A stretch of DNA of 64,000 nt from Blastococcus sp. CT_GayMR16 (GTDB taxonomy: Bacteria; Actinomycetota; Actinomycetes; Mycobacteriales; Geodermatophilaceae), in the NCBI RefSeq assembly GCF_004570875.1, contig NZ_SPQK01000012.1, forward strand, positions 1-64,000, in the 5' to 3' direction. Below are positions 57,234 to 64,000 of this stretch, in pieces. Every line of letters begins with the position of its first letter. Positions within the stretch are counted from its first letter, which is position 1. Under the pieces are notes generated by a model, which had not been told where the DNA came from, made no database searches, and worked only from the letters and a program-made list of their open reading frames with translations. The position numbers were made by a program, and so were the translations under genes.

Positions 57234-58493
57234 GTGAGCACACCAGTCGACGCCTTTCCCGACGACGTCCGCGAGGCCGCTCGCCGGCTTGCCGGGATCG
57301 CCGAGCGGACCCCGCTCCAGCGCAACGCCCGCCTCTCCGAGCTCACCGGCGCCGACGTCTGGGTCAAGCGGGAGGACCTCCAGGTCGGCCGCTCGTACAA
57401 GATCCGCGGCGCCTACAACACGATCAGCCGGCTGGACGGCGCCGCACGGTCGGCCGGCGTCGTCTGCGCGAGCGCCGGCAACCACGGCCAGGGCGTCGCC
57501 TACGCCTGCCGTGCCCTGCAGGTGCGCGGTCGCGTGTTCGTGCCCGGGACGACGCCGCGGCAGAAGCGCGAGCGGATCGCGTCCCTCGGCGGGGACATGG
57601 TGGAGCTGGTCGTCGTCGGTGACTCCTACGACGAGGCGGCGGCCGCGGCGGCGGTCCACGCGGCGACCACGGGCGCTGCTCTCGTGCCGGCCTTCGACGC
57701 GCTGACCACCGTGACCGGCCAGGCGACCGTGGCGGTGGAGATCCTCGAACAGCTCGGCGCGCCGCCGGACGTCGTCGTCCTGCCCGTCGGCGGCGGCGGG
57801 CTGCTGGCCGGCTGCGGCACCTGGCTGCGGATCCACTCCCCCGGCACCCGGCTGGTCGGCGTCGAGCCCGCGGTTGCGGCCAACATGGCGGCAGCACTGG
57901 CCGCCGGGCAGCCGGTCGAGCTGCCGGAGATCGACACCTTCGTCGACGGCGCCGCCGTCCGCCGCGCCGGCGACGTCACCTTTCCCCTCGTCCGCGACTC
58001 GGGAGCCGAGCTGCTCGCCGTCCCCGAGGGGCAGATCTGCACCGAGATGCTGGACCTGTACCAGGTGGACGGCGTGATCGCCGAGCCCGCCGGCGCGCTC
58101 TCCACCGCCGCGCTGAGCGGTGGGCTGGTGCAGGTCGAGCCGGGGCAGACCGTGGTCTGCCTGCTGTCGGGTGGCAACAACGACGTCAGCCGGTACGCCG
58201 AGGTGGTCGAGCGGTCGCTGGTCCACCGGGGACTGAAGCACTACTTCCTGGTCGAGTTCCCGCAGGAGCCGGGCGCCCTGCGGCGCTTCCTCGACGAGGT
58301 GCTCGGGCCGGACGACGACATCGTGCTGTTCGAGTACATGAAGCGGGACAACCGCGAGACCGGCGCCGCGCTGACCGGCATCGAGCTGGGCAGCGCCGAC
58401 GGGCTGGCGGGCCTGCTGGCGCGCATCGAGGCCAGTCCGCTGCGGATCCAGCACGTCGCCCCGGGGACGACGGCCTACCGGTTCCTCGTCTAG
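57234..58493 (+). CDS. ilvA: threonine dehydratase (IlvA, with ACT-like domain)
   Basis: A 419-residue PLP enzyme that turns threonine into 2-oxobutanoate for isoleucine synthesis. The PLP-binding Lys is in VGRSYKIRGAYNTIS, with SAGNHGQGVAYAC and the phosphate loop VVLPVGGGGLLAGCGTW. A single C-terminal regulatory ACT-like domain (HYFLVEFPQEPGALRRFLDEVLG) indicates feedback control by isoleucine or valine. GTG 57234 has AGGATGG upstream. The single regulatory domain matches many actinobacterial IlvA proteins. Confidence 0.92.
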   Translation: MSTPVDAFPDDVREAARRLAGIAERTPLQRNARLSELTGADVWVKREDLQVGRSYKIRGAYNTISRLDGAARSAGVVCASAGNHGQGVAYACRALQVRGRVFVPGTTPRQKRERIASLGGDMVELVVVGDSYDEAAAAAAVHAATTGAALVPAFDALTTVTGQATVAVEILEQLGAPPDVVVLPVGGGGLLAGCGTWLRIHSPGTRLVGVEPAVAANMAAALAAGQPVELPEIDTFVDGAAVRRAGDVTFPLVRDSGAELLAVPEGQICTEMLDLYQVDGVIAEPAGALSTAALSGGLVQVEPGQTVVCLLSGGNNDVSRYAEVVERSLVHRGLKHYFLVEFPQEPGALRRFLDEVLGPDDDIVLFEYMKRDNRETGAALTGIELGSADGLAGLLARIEASPLRIQHVAPGTTAYRFLV

Positions 58494-58498
58494 AGCGC

Positions 58499-59191
58499 CT
58501 AGAGCCAGGCAGGCGGCGGCGGGACGTCGCCCACGAGCCCGGAGGCGTCGGAGCGGGTCAGCCAGGCGGCGACCGCCGACACGCGCCCCTCGACCCTCGT
58601 GACCCCGTCGCCCCACGTCCGGTCGACGTCGGTGGCGACGACGGTGACGTCCTGCGCCTGCTCTCGGGCGGCGAAGAGCCCGAGGACGTCGTCGACGAGG
58701 GCGGTGCAGAAGTCCGCCGGAAGGTCGCCGAACTCGAGGCCGGCGCGCAGGTCGACGCCGTGCACCCAGACCTCCTTGGCGCGCATCCACGGCACCGCGG
58801 ACGCCTCGATCTCCGCACCCTGCCCGCTGCGTACCCGCGCCGCCCAGGCGTCGCCGGGCATGGCCTCGACGGCTGCGGCGAGTCGGCCACAGGCGGCCGC
58901 GAAGTCGGCGCGCAGCTCCGCCGGGGACAGCGCGGCGGTGGCCTCGATGCCGGCGTCCCGGGCCGCGCGGGACGGGTACATCGGCGTCTCGACGCCGGTG
59001 CGCGCCCAGGTGAGCAGGTTGACCAGCGCGTCGGCGTTGCGGGCCAGGTGCGCGACGACGTGGGCTCGGGACCACCCGGGCAGTGCGGAGGGCTCGGTCA
59101 GCTCGTCGTCGGGAAGCCGGTCGACGTGGCCGGCGACCGCGAGCTCTCCGTCGGCCCACCAACCCCGGGCCACCTCGGTGTGGTCGCTCAT
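58499..59191 (-). CDS. TIGR03083 / mycothiol-dependent maleylpyruvate isomerase-like protein
   Basis: A 230-residue protein. The DinB-like four-helix start (LPDDELTEPSALPGWSRAHVVAHLARNADALVNLLTW) has the conserved HVVAHLARNADAL motif, whose histidine binds metal. VWVHGVDLRAGLEFGDLP gives the further conserved His and Asp. The family uses mycothiol, the actinobacterial thiol, for transfer or isomerisation reactions. ATG 59191 has TAGATT seven bases upstream. Its exact reaction is unknown. Confidence 0.85.
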   Translation of the reverse strand: MSDHTEVARGWWADGELAVAGHVDRLPDDELTEPSALPGWSRAHVVAHLARNADALVNLLTWARTGVETPMYPSRAARDAGIEATAALSPAELRADFAAACGRLAAAVEAMPGDAWAARVRSGQGAEIEASAVPWMRAKEVWVHGVDLRAGLEFGDLPADFCTALVDDVLGLFAAREQAQDVTVVATDVDRTWGDGVTRVEGRVSAVAAWLTRSDASGLVGDVPPPPAWL

Positions 59192-59198
59192 GGATCCG

Positions 59199-59204
59199 AA
59201 TCTA
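59199..59204 (-). promoter_or_regulatory. leaderless-type -10 box of the TIGR03083 gene
   Basis: Reading the minus strand, TAGATT stands seven bases before ATG 59191. Confidence 0.55.
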
Positions 59205-59229
59205 GGCGACGCTGTCCCCGGCCGACGTC

Positions 59230-59877
59230 TCAGGCGGTCATGAACCCGCTCTCGTATGCGGCGATGACCGCCTGCGTGCGGTCCCGCGCCCGGAGCTTGA
59301 GCAGCACGCTGCTGACGTGGGTCTTCACCGTCTCGCGGCTGAGGTACAGCTCGGTCGCGATCTCGGCGTTCGACAGCCCACCGGCGACGAGCCGCAGGAT
59401 GTCGGCCTCGCGGCCGGTCAGCACCGGCAGCGCCGCCGGGCCCCGCGCGCGGGACGGCGTGTGCGCGGCGATCAGCCGGCGGGTGATGTCGGGCAGCACG
59501 AGGGAGCTCCCCCGCGCGACGATCCGGATCGCGTCGACGAGCTCGTCGGGATCGGCCCGCTTCAGCGCGAAGCCGCTCGCCCCGGCCTGCAGCGCGCGGA
59601 ACAGGTAGTCGTCGTCCTCGAAGGTGGTCAGTACCAGCACCCGCGGACGCTGCGGGTCACGGGCGACCAGCTCCGCGGTCGCGGCGATGCCGTCCATGTC
59701 GGGCATCCGGACGTCCATCAGGACGACGTCCGGATCGGTCCGGGCGGCGACGTCGAGCGCCTCGCGGCCGGTGCCTGCGTCGCCCACCACGGTCAGGTCC
59801 GGCTCGCTCTCCAGGATCACCCGCAGGCCCGAGCGGACGAGCACGTCGTCGTCCACGAGGACCAGTCGCAGGGTCAT
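59230..59877 (-). CDS. NarL/FixJ-type response regulator
   Basis: A 215-residue two-domain regulator. The receiver begins RLVLVDDDVLVRSGL, has the phospho-acceptor Asp in VVLMDVRMPDMDG and the Lys in FALKRAD. The LuxR-type output domain is LTGREADILRLVAGGLSNAEIATELYLSRETVKTHVSSVLLKL. ATG 59877 overlaps the kinase stop (ATGA), so kinase and regulator are made together. It probably controls the divergent ABC transporter and its own operon. Confidence 0.93.
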   Translation of the reverse strand: MTLRLVLVDDDVLVRSGLRVILESEPDLTVVGDAGTGREALDVAARTDPDVVLMDVRMPDMDGIAATAELVARDPQRPRVLVLTTFEDDDYLFRALQAGASGFALKRADPDELVDAIRIVARGSSLVLPDITRRLIAAHTPSRARGPAALPVLTGREADILRLVAGGLSNAEIATELYLSRETVKTHVSSVLLKLRARDRTQAVIAAYESGFMTA

Positions 59878-61166
59878 GCGGCGCCCGAGAGCGGCAGGGT
59901 GACGCAGAGCTCGAAGCCGCCGGACGGCGAGGGCTCGGCGCTGAGCGTGCCGCCGGCGGCGGCAGCCCGTTCCCGGAGGCCGGCCAGTCCGCGACCGCCG
60001 CCGGGCCCGGGTCGGCTGTCCAGCTGGGACGCGCGCTCGTTGCAGACGCGGACGACGAGGGTGTCCCCGCTGCGGACCACCTGGGCGACGGTCAACGGGC
60101 AGCCGGCGTGCCGCAGGACGTTCGTCGTCCCCTCCTGGACCACCCGGTAGGCCAGTTCCTGCACGCCGGCGGGCACGTCGTCGACGTCGCCGTCGACCAC
60201 GAGTGCGACCGGGAGGCCGCCGTCCCGGAGGCCGGAGAGCAGGTCCTCGAGGTCGTCGAGCGAGGGCGCCGCGAAGGGGGCGGGGTCACGGCCGCCGTCC
60301 TCGGCGCCCGACTCGTACGCGCGGAGCACGGTGAGCACGCGGTCCAGCTCGGCGAGCGCGGTGCGGGTGTTGGTCTCGATGTGCTGCAGCGCCTGACGGG
60401 CGAAGTCCGGCTGCAGCGGCCGGTCGTCCGGCGGGGTCAGCGTGCGGCGGGCCGCGGTGGCCTGCAGCAGGCTGGCCGTCAGCGCGTGTCCGATGGTGTC
60501 GTGCAGGTCGCGGGCCAGCTTGTTGCGGTCGGCGAGGCGCCGGGTGCTCTGCTGCAGCGCGGCGATCGCCTGCTCCGGCGCGGTGCCGAGCAGCCGCGGA
60601 GCCACCGCGGCCGCAAGGCGCACGATCAGATCGAGGACGATCAGCACGACGACGACGACCGCGCCCATGAGTGCCAGCAGCGGCAGCGCGGTGAGCGCGT
60701 TCCAGTCCGCGCCCCAGCCGAGCGCGGCGAAGCCGACCGAGCCGAAGAACAGGGTGGCGAGCGTGGCCGCGCCGAGCAGCACCCGCGCCCCCAGCCAGCC
60801 GACCGCCCGCCAGGTAGCTGCCGACGCCAGCAGCCGCCGCACCTTCGCCATGAAGCGGGGCAGGTGCCGCACGCGTTCGCCGGCGGGGATGTCGACCGCC
60901 AGCAGGGTGCGGGCCAGCTCCCGGTCGAAACCGGCGAACCCGCGGATCGTGGCGAGCACGAGCGGGACGAGCAGCAGGCCGACGCCGTAGATGACGGCGA
61001 CGACCGAGCCGAACAGCGCGAGGTACAGGGCCAGGCTCAGCGCGGCGATCGGAACGCTGGCCAGCGCGTACAGGACGCGGCCGGGCCAGCCGGGGCGGAG
61101 GGCCGTGACGACCACCGCGCGCAGCCGGGCGGCGATCTCGTCCGCGGAGCTCGGAAAGGTGGACAC
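59874..61166 (-). CDS. sensor histidine kinase (NarL-type partner)
   Basis: A 430-residue membrane kinase. The N-terminal half has four spans (VLYALASVPIAALSLALYLALF, VVAVIYGVGLLLVPLVLATI, VLLGAATLATLFFGSVGFAAL and LPLLALMGAVVVVVLIVLDLIV), matching the two-component sensor domain of actinobacteria. The dimerisation helix carries the phospho-His in KLARDLHDTIGHALTA. The ATPase region has LAYRVVQEGTTNVLRHAG and GGGRGLAGLRERA. GTG 61166 has AGGA upstream. The sensed signal may be envelope stress, as for other kinases beside drug exporters. Confidence 0.9.
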   Translation of the reverse strand: MSTFPSSADEIAARLRAVVVTALRPGWPGRVLYALASVPIAALSLALYLALFGSVVAVIYGVGLLLVPLVLATIRGFAGFDRELARTLLAVDIPAGERVRHLPRFMAKVRRLLASAATWRAVGWLGARVLLGAATLATLFFGSVGFAALGWGADWNALTALPLLALMGAVVVVVLIVLDLIVRLAAAVAPRLLGTAPEQAIAALQQSTRRLADRNKLARDLHDTIGHALTASLLQATAARRTLTPPDDRPLQPDFARQALQHIETNTRTALAELDRVLTVLRAYESGAEDGGRDPAPFAAPSLDDLEDLLSGLRDGGLPVALVVDGDVDDVPAGVQELAYRVVQEGTTNVLRHAGCPLTVAQVVRSGDTLVVRVCNERASQLDSRPGPGGGRGLAGLRERAAAAGGTLSAEPSPSGGFELCVTLPLSGAA

Positions 61167-61196
61167 AGGTCGATCCTGGTCGGCCGATCGGGCGGG

Positions 61197-61299
61197 CGGA
61201 TCACCCGCGAGGGCTCTCCTCCCCTCCCCCACGTGGGGGACCGAGGTCGGCGCTGCGGGGTGATCCGCGCGGACCTCCTGGCCCGACAGGCTCCCTGTC
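61197..61299. promoter_or_regulatory. divergent control region with three nested palindromes
   Basis: CGGATCACC (61197-61205) and GGTGATCCG (61259-61267) form an inverted pair. Between them CCCCCACGTGGGGG (61226-61239) is a perfect palindrome. GACAGG (61285-61290) and CCTGTC (61294-61299) form a third. The region separates the kinase and ABC genes, so the regulator may bind here. Confidence 0.5.
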
Positions 61300-61328
61300 A
61301 TGACTCCATCCCTCTCCCGGTGGCTCGC

Positions 61329-62258
61329 ATGATCCAGGTACGCGGGTTGACCAAGCAGTACGCCGCGGTGTGCGCCGTCGACGACCTGACCTTCGACGTC
61401 CTGCCGGGCAAGGTGACCGGCTTCCTCGGGCCGAACGGTGCGGGCAAGTCGACCACGATGCGCATGATCCTCGGCCTCGACAAGCCCACCGCCGGCAGCG
61501 CGCTCGTGGGCGGGCGGCCGTTCGCGCGGCTGGGTGAGCCGCTGCGGGCGGCCGGGGCGCTGCTCGACGCGCAGGCCGTGCACCCCGGGCGGAGCGGTCG
61601 CGACCACCTGCGGGTCGCAGCGCGCACGCACGGCATCCCCGTGCGCCGGGTCGACGAGGTGATCGACCAGGTCGGCCTCGGCCCCGCCGCCCGGCGGCGC
61701 GTGCGCGGCTACTCCCTCGGCATGCGGCAGCGGCTGGGCATCGCGACCGCGCTGCTCGGTGATCCCGCGGCCCTGCTCTTCGACGAGCCGATGAACGGTC
61801 TCGACCTCGACGGCGTGCGGTGGATCCGTCGCCTCGTACGCGAGCTGGCGGACGACGGACGCACGGTGCTGCTGTCGAGCCACCTCATGAGCGAGATGGA
61901 GCAGACCGCCGACCACCTGGTGATCATCGGCCGCGGCCGGCTGATCGCCGACGCCTCCATCCAGGAGGTGATGCGCGGGGAGGGCGCCGCCCGGAAGGTG
62001 CGGGTGCGGACGCCGTCGACCGACCAGTTGGCCGGGGCGCTGCTGCGCATGCGGCTGCGAGTGCATCCCACCGACGACGGCGAGCTGCTGGTGGAGGGCG
62101 CGTCCGCCGAGACCGTCGGCGACGTCGCGCTCGAGGCGGGCGTGGCCGTGCACCGGCTGGCCGAGGAGCACACGTCGCTCGAGCAGGTCTACCTCGACCT
62201 GACCGGCGACAGCGTCCAGTACAAGGTGTCCGGCACGCCCGAGCTGGTGCGGCGATGA
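61329..62258 (+). CDS. ABC transporter ATP-binding protein (drug/multidrug exporter type)
   Basis: A 309-residue ATPase. Walker A GPNGAGKST, VRGYSLGMRQRLGIATALLG as signature (SLGMRQ), Walker B ALLFDEPMNGLD and SSHLMSEM (switch His) are in order. The N-terminus IQVRGLTKQYAAVCAVDDL and a C-terminal 90-residue extension (ARKVRVRTPSTDQLAGALL, LEQVYLDLTGDSVQY) are typical of daunorubicin-type exporters. ATG 61329 was chosen; GTG 61320 is in frame. Its stop overlaps the permease start (ATGA). Confidence 0.92.
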   Translation: MIQVRGLTKQYAAVCAVDDLTFDVLPGKVTGFLGPNGAGKSTTMRMILGLDKPTAGSALVGGRPFARLGEPLRAAGALLDAQAVHPGRSGRDHLRVAARTHGIPVRRVDEVIDQVGLGPAARRRVRGYSLGMRQRLGIATALLGDPAALLFDEPMNGLDLDGVRWIRRLVRELADDGRTVLLSSHLMSEMEQTADHLVIIGRGRLIADASIQEVMRGEGAARKVRVRTPSTDQLAGALLRMRLRVHPTDDGELLVEGASAETVGDVALEAGVAVHRLAEEHTSLEQVYLDLTGDSVQYKVSGTPELVRR

Positions 62259-63034
62259 CCGCTGTCGCGGTGCAGGAGCCGGGCACCCTCGCCGTCTTCA
62301 CCCGTGCGGCGGCCGCCGAATGGCTCCGGCTGCGCACCGTGCGGACGACGTGGTGGTGCCTGCTGGCGGCCGCGGTGACCATCGTCGGCCTCGGCGTCAT
62401 CGCAGCGGCCGACGACGCGCAGGGGCCGGTCGGCCCGGGCAACCCGCTGCCGTCGACGTTCGCTGGTGAGTACGGGGTGATGCTCGGACAGTTCGCGCTG
62501 CTGGTGCTGGCGCTGCTCGCCGTCACCCAGGAGTACGCGACCGGGGCGATCGGACCGACGCTGCAGTGGACGCCGCGCCGCGGCGTCCTGCTGGCGGCCC
62601 GGGTCGCCGTCCCCGCCGTGGTGGCGACGGTGGTCGGGGTGTCGCTCGCCCTCATCGCCGACGTCCTCGCCCTGCTGGTCGACCCGGACCTGACACTGTC
62701 CCTCGCCGACGCGGCCGACAGCCTGGCCCGGATCGCCGCGGTGCTCGTCGCCGGGAGCGTGCTCGCCGTGGGCCTCGGGTTCTTCCTGCGCAGCACGGCC
62801 GGTGCGCTGGCGACGGTCTTCCTGCTGCAGCTCGTCCTGCCCTTCCTGCTGCCTGCGTTCGGCGTGCAGTGGATGGCCGACCTGGGCGAGCTGCTGCCGG
62901 GGTCGGGCGCGATCTGGACGCTGCTCCGGGAGCCGGAGATGACGGCGACCCAGGCCACGGCCCTGCTGGTCGGGTGGTCCGGCGTGGCGCTGGCGGCCGG
63001 CGGCTGGTCGCTGCTGCGCCGGGACGCCGGGTAG
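62255..63034 (+). CDS. ABC transporter permease
   Basis: A 259-residue membrane protein with about six spans: WWCLLAAAVTIVGLGVIAAA, GQFALLVLALLAVTQEYATG, VAVPAVVATVVGVSLALIADVLALL, AAVLVAGSVLAVGLGFFL, LATVFLLQLVLPFLLPAFG and LLVGWSGVALAAGGWSLL. The motif TQEYATGAIGPTLQWTPRR is common in exporters of this class. ATG 62255 overlaps the ATPase stop. Together the two genes form an exporter, probably under the divergent two-component system. Confidence 0.88.
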   Translation: MTAVAVQEPGTLAVFTRAAAAEWLRLRTVRTTWWCLLAAAVTIVGLGVIAAADDAQGPVGPGNPLPSTFAGEYGVMLGQFALLVLALLAVTQEYATGAIGPTLQWTPRRGVLLAARVAVPAVVATVVGVSLALIADVLALLVDPDLTLSLADAADSLARIAAVLVAGSVLAVGLGFFLRSTAGALATVFLLQLVLPFLLPAFGVQWMADLGELLPGSGAIWTLLREPEMTATQATALLVGWSGVALAAGGWSLLRRDAG

Positions 63035-63037
63035 TGC

Positions 63038-63994
63038 TCAGGCCGGGTCGATGACCCGGATCGGGGCGCCGGCGAGGAAGGCTGCCACGTCCTCGACCGC
63101 CTCGCCGTAGAAGACCTCGTACGTGCTGCGGGTGACGTAGCCGAGGTGCGGGGTGAGGACGGTGCGCGGGAGCGTGCGCATCGGGTCGTCGGCCGGGAGC
63201 GGCTCCTGGTCGTAGACGTCGAGGCCGGCACCGGCGATGCGGTTCTCCCGGAGCGCGTCGACGAGGGCCTTCGTCTGGACGATCGGCCCGCGACTCGTGT
63301 TGATGAAGACGGCGGTCGGCTTCATGCGCGCGAAGTCGTCGGCGCCGATCAGCCCGCGCGTGCGCCGGGACCACAGCAGATGGAGGGTGACGACGTCGGA
63401 TGTCCGGAAGAGCTCCTCGCGCTCTACCCGCCGCACGCCGTGCTCGGCAGCGCGCTCGTCGGTGAGGTTCTGGCTCCAGGCGACGACGTCCATGCCGAAC
63501 GCCTGGCCGACCGTGGCGACCTGGCTGCCCAGCCGGCCCAGGCCGACGACGCCGAGCCGCGAGCCGGCGAGGTCACCGCCGATGGTCTGCTGCCACCCGC
63601 CGGCGCGGACGGCGGCGTCCTCCTGGGGGATGTGCCTCGTCACGGCCAGGATGAGTCCCCAGGTCAGCTCGGCGGTGGCCGTCGGCTGGGAGCCGGTGCC
63701 GCAGACGGTGATGCCCCGCTCGTTGGCCGCGGCGATGTCGATGGACTTGTTCCGCATGCCGGTGGTGACGAGCAGCCTCAGGTTGGGCAGGCGTTCGAGG
63801 ACCGACCGCGGGAACGCCGTCCGCTCCCGCATGGCGACGACGACGTCGAAGGGCTCGAGGCGGGCGACGAGCGCGTCCTCGCCGTCCACGGAGTCGTGGA
63901 ACTCGACGACGTCGGTGGGCTCGGGCAGGCGAGACCAGTCGGTGAAGTCGGCGGCCACGGACTGGTAGTCGTCGAGGACGGCGATGCGATGCAC
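63038..63994 (-). CDS. D-2-hydroxyacid dehydrogenase
   Basis: A 318-residue NAD-linked dehydrogenase. The cofactor loop is SRLGVVGLGRLGSQVATVG. The active-site Arg is in FINTSRGPIVQTKALV, the Glu in LDVYDQEPLPADDP and the His in VLTPHLGYVTRSTYE. The N-terminal catalytic domain begins MHRIAVLDDYQSVAADF. The start is GTG 63994, near the right edge, so its promoter is outside or at the edge of the window. It reduces 2-oxoacids or oxidises D-hydroxyacids; the substrate is not clear. Confidence 0.9.
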   Translation of the reverse strand: MHRIAVLDDYQSVAADFTDWSRLPEPTDVVEFHDSVDGEDALVARLEPFDVVVAMRERTAFPRSVLERLPNLRLLVTTGMRNKSIDIAAANERGITVCGTGSQPTATAELTWGLILAVTRHIPQEDAAVRAGGWQQTIGGDLAGSRLGVVGLGRLGSQVATVGQAFGMDVVAWSQNLTDERAAEHGVRRVEREELFRTSDVVTLHLLWSRRTRGLIGADDFARMKPTAVFINTSRGPIVQTKALVDALRENRIAGAGLDVYDQEPLPADDPMRTLPRTVLTPHLGYVTRSTYEVFYGEAVEDVAAFLAGAPIRVIDPA

Positions 63995-64000
63995 GGTGTC

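Noticed and set aside
1-64000. tRNA, rRNA, CRISPR arrays, integrase or transposase genes
   Set aside because: None could be recognised by eye. The 27-bp and 82-bp repeats lack any nearby recombinase, so no complete mobile element is called.

Overview
The window reads as chromosomal DNA of a very high-GC actinobacterium. GTG starts are frequent, genes overlap by four bases (GTGA or ATGA), and many -10 boxes of the form TANNNT sit only 6-8 bases before the start codon, as in leaderless actinobacterial mRNAs. Protein families such as DUF2277, DUF6328, DUF1707/DUF4234, an ECF42-like sigma factor with a DGPF partner and a TIGR03083-like protein fit the group. The family Geodermatophilaceae (Blastococcus, Geodermatophilus, Modestobacter) is my inference; nothing in the window proves it. 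I see no rRNA, tRNA, CRISPR array, complete insertion sequence or prophage. No stretch longer than about 300 bases lacks a gene.

Layout, left half. 1-1.2 kb: end of cydC, then a receiver-only regulator with a cysteine-rich tail. 1.4-6.7 kb: two decayed SDR genes, an amidohydrolase, a small coupled protein and a fused double CaiB CoA-transferase, probably a remnant catabolic operon acting on CoA thioesters. 6.7-11.3 kb: a DHFR-like reductase, a YiiX-like hydrolase, a universal stress protein and a large unrecognised membrane protein. 11.5-17.5 kb: a gamma-glutamylation gene set for ethanolamine or another amine (amidase, permease, glutamine-synthetase-like ligase, aldehyde dehydrogenase, SDR). 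17.5-24.8 kb: MFS transporter, SDR, NYN-type protein, several small membrane proteins and a GT-C glycosyltransferase. 24.8-30.9 kb: an aldolase-epimerase-GT2 operon and an FbpABC ferric iron transporter with an IdeR/DtxR-type iron box.

Right half. 30.9-35.2 kb: GNAT, a beta-propeller lipoprotein, then a MarR regulator whose symmetric operator carries two opposed -10 boxes, and a TetR-SRPBCC pair bounded by an exact 27-bp repeat. 35.2-37 kb: ECF sigma factor and DGPF protein. 37-44.5 kb: small proteins including a zinc-ribbon gene with no canonical start codon, a ferritin-like protein, a TetR-MMPL efflux pair and a Nudix hydrolase. 44.5-47.4 kb: three related DUF4234/DUF1707 membrane proteins around an enoyl-CoA hydratase. 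47.5-56.5 kb: an accessory-looking block with a membrane-anchored pseudo-exonuclease bearing a retroviral-type zinc knuckle, a DUF6884-like protein, a VapBC-like toxin-antitoxin pair and a 1976-residue DUF4011 helicase-nuclease-DUF3320 protein resembling single-gene anti-phage proteins. 56.6-64 kb: flavodoxin, threonine dehydratase, TIGR03083 protein, a two-component system divergent from an ABC exporter, and a D-2-hydroxyacid dehydrogenase.

The most unusual signals are the zinc-knuckle pseudo-exonuclease, the 27-bp repeat shared by the ends of two unrelated genes, the symmetric MarR operator, the possible GTC start and the degenerate nuclease motif in the large helicase.
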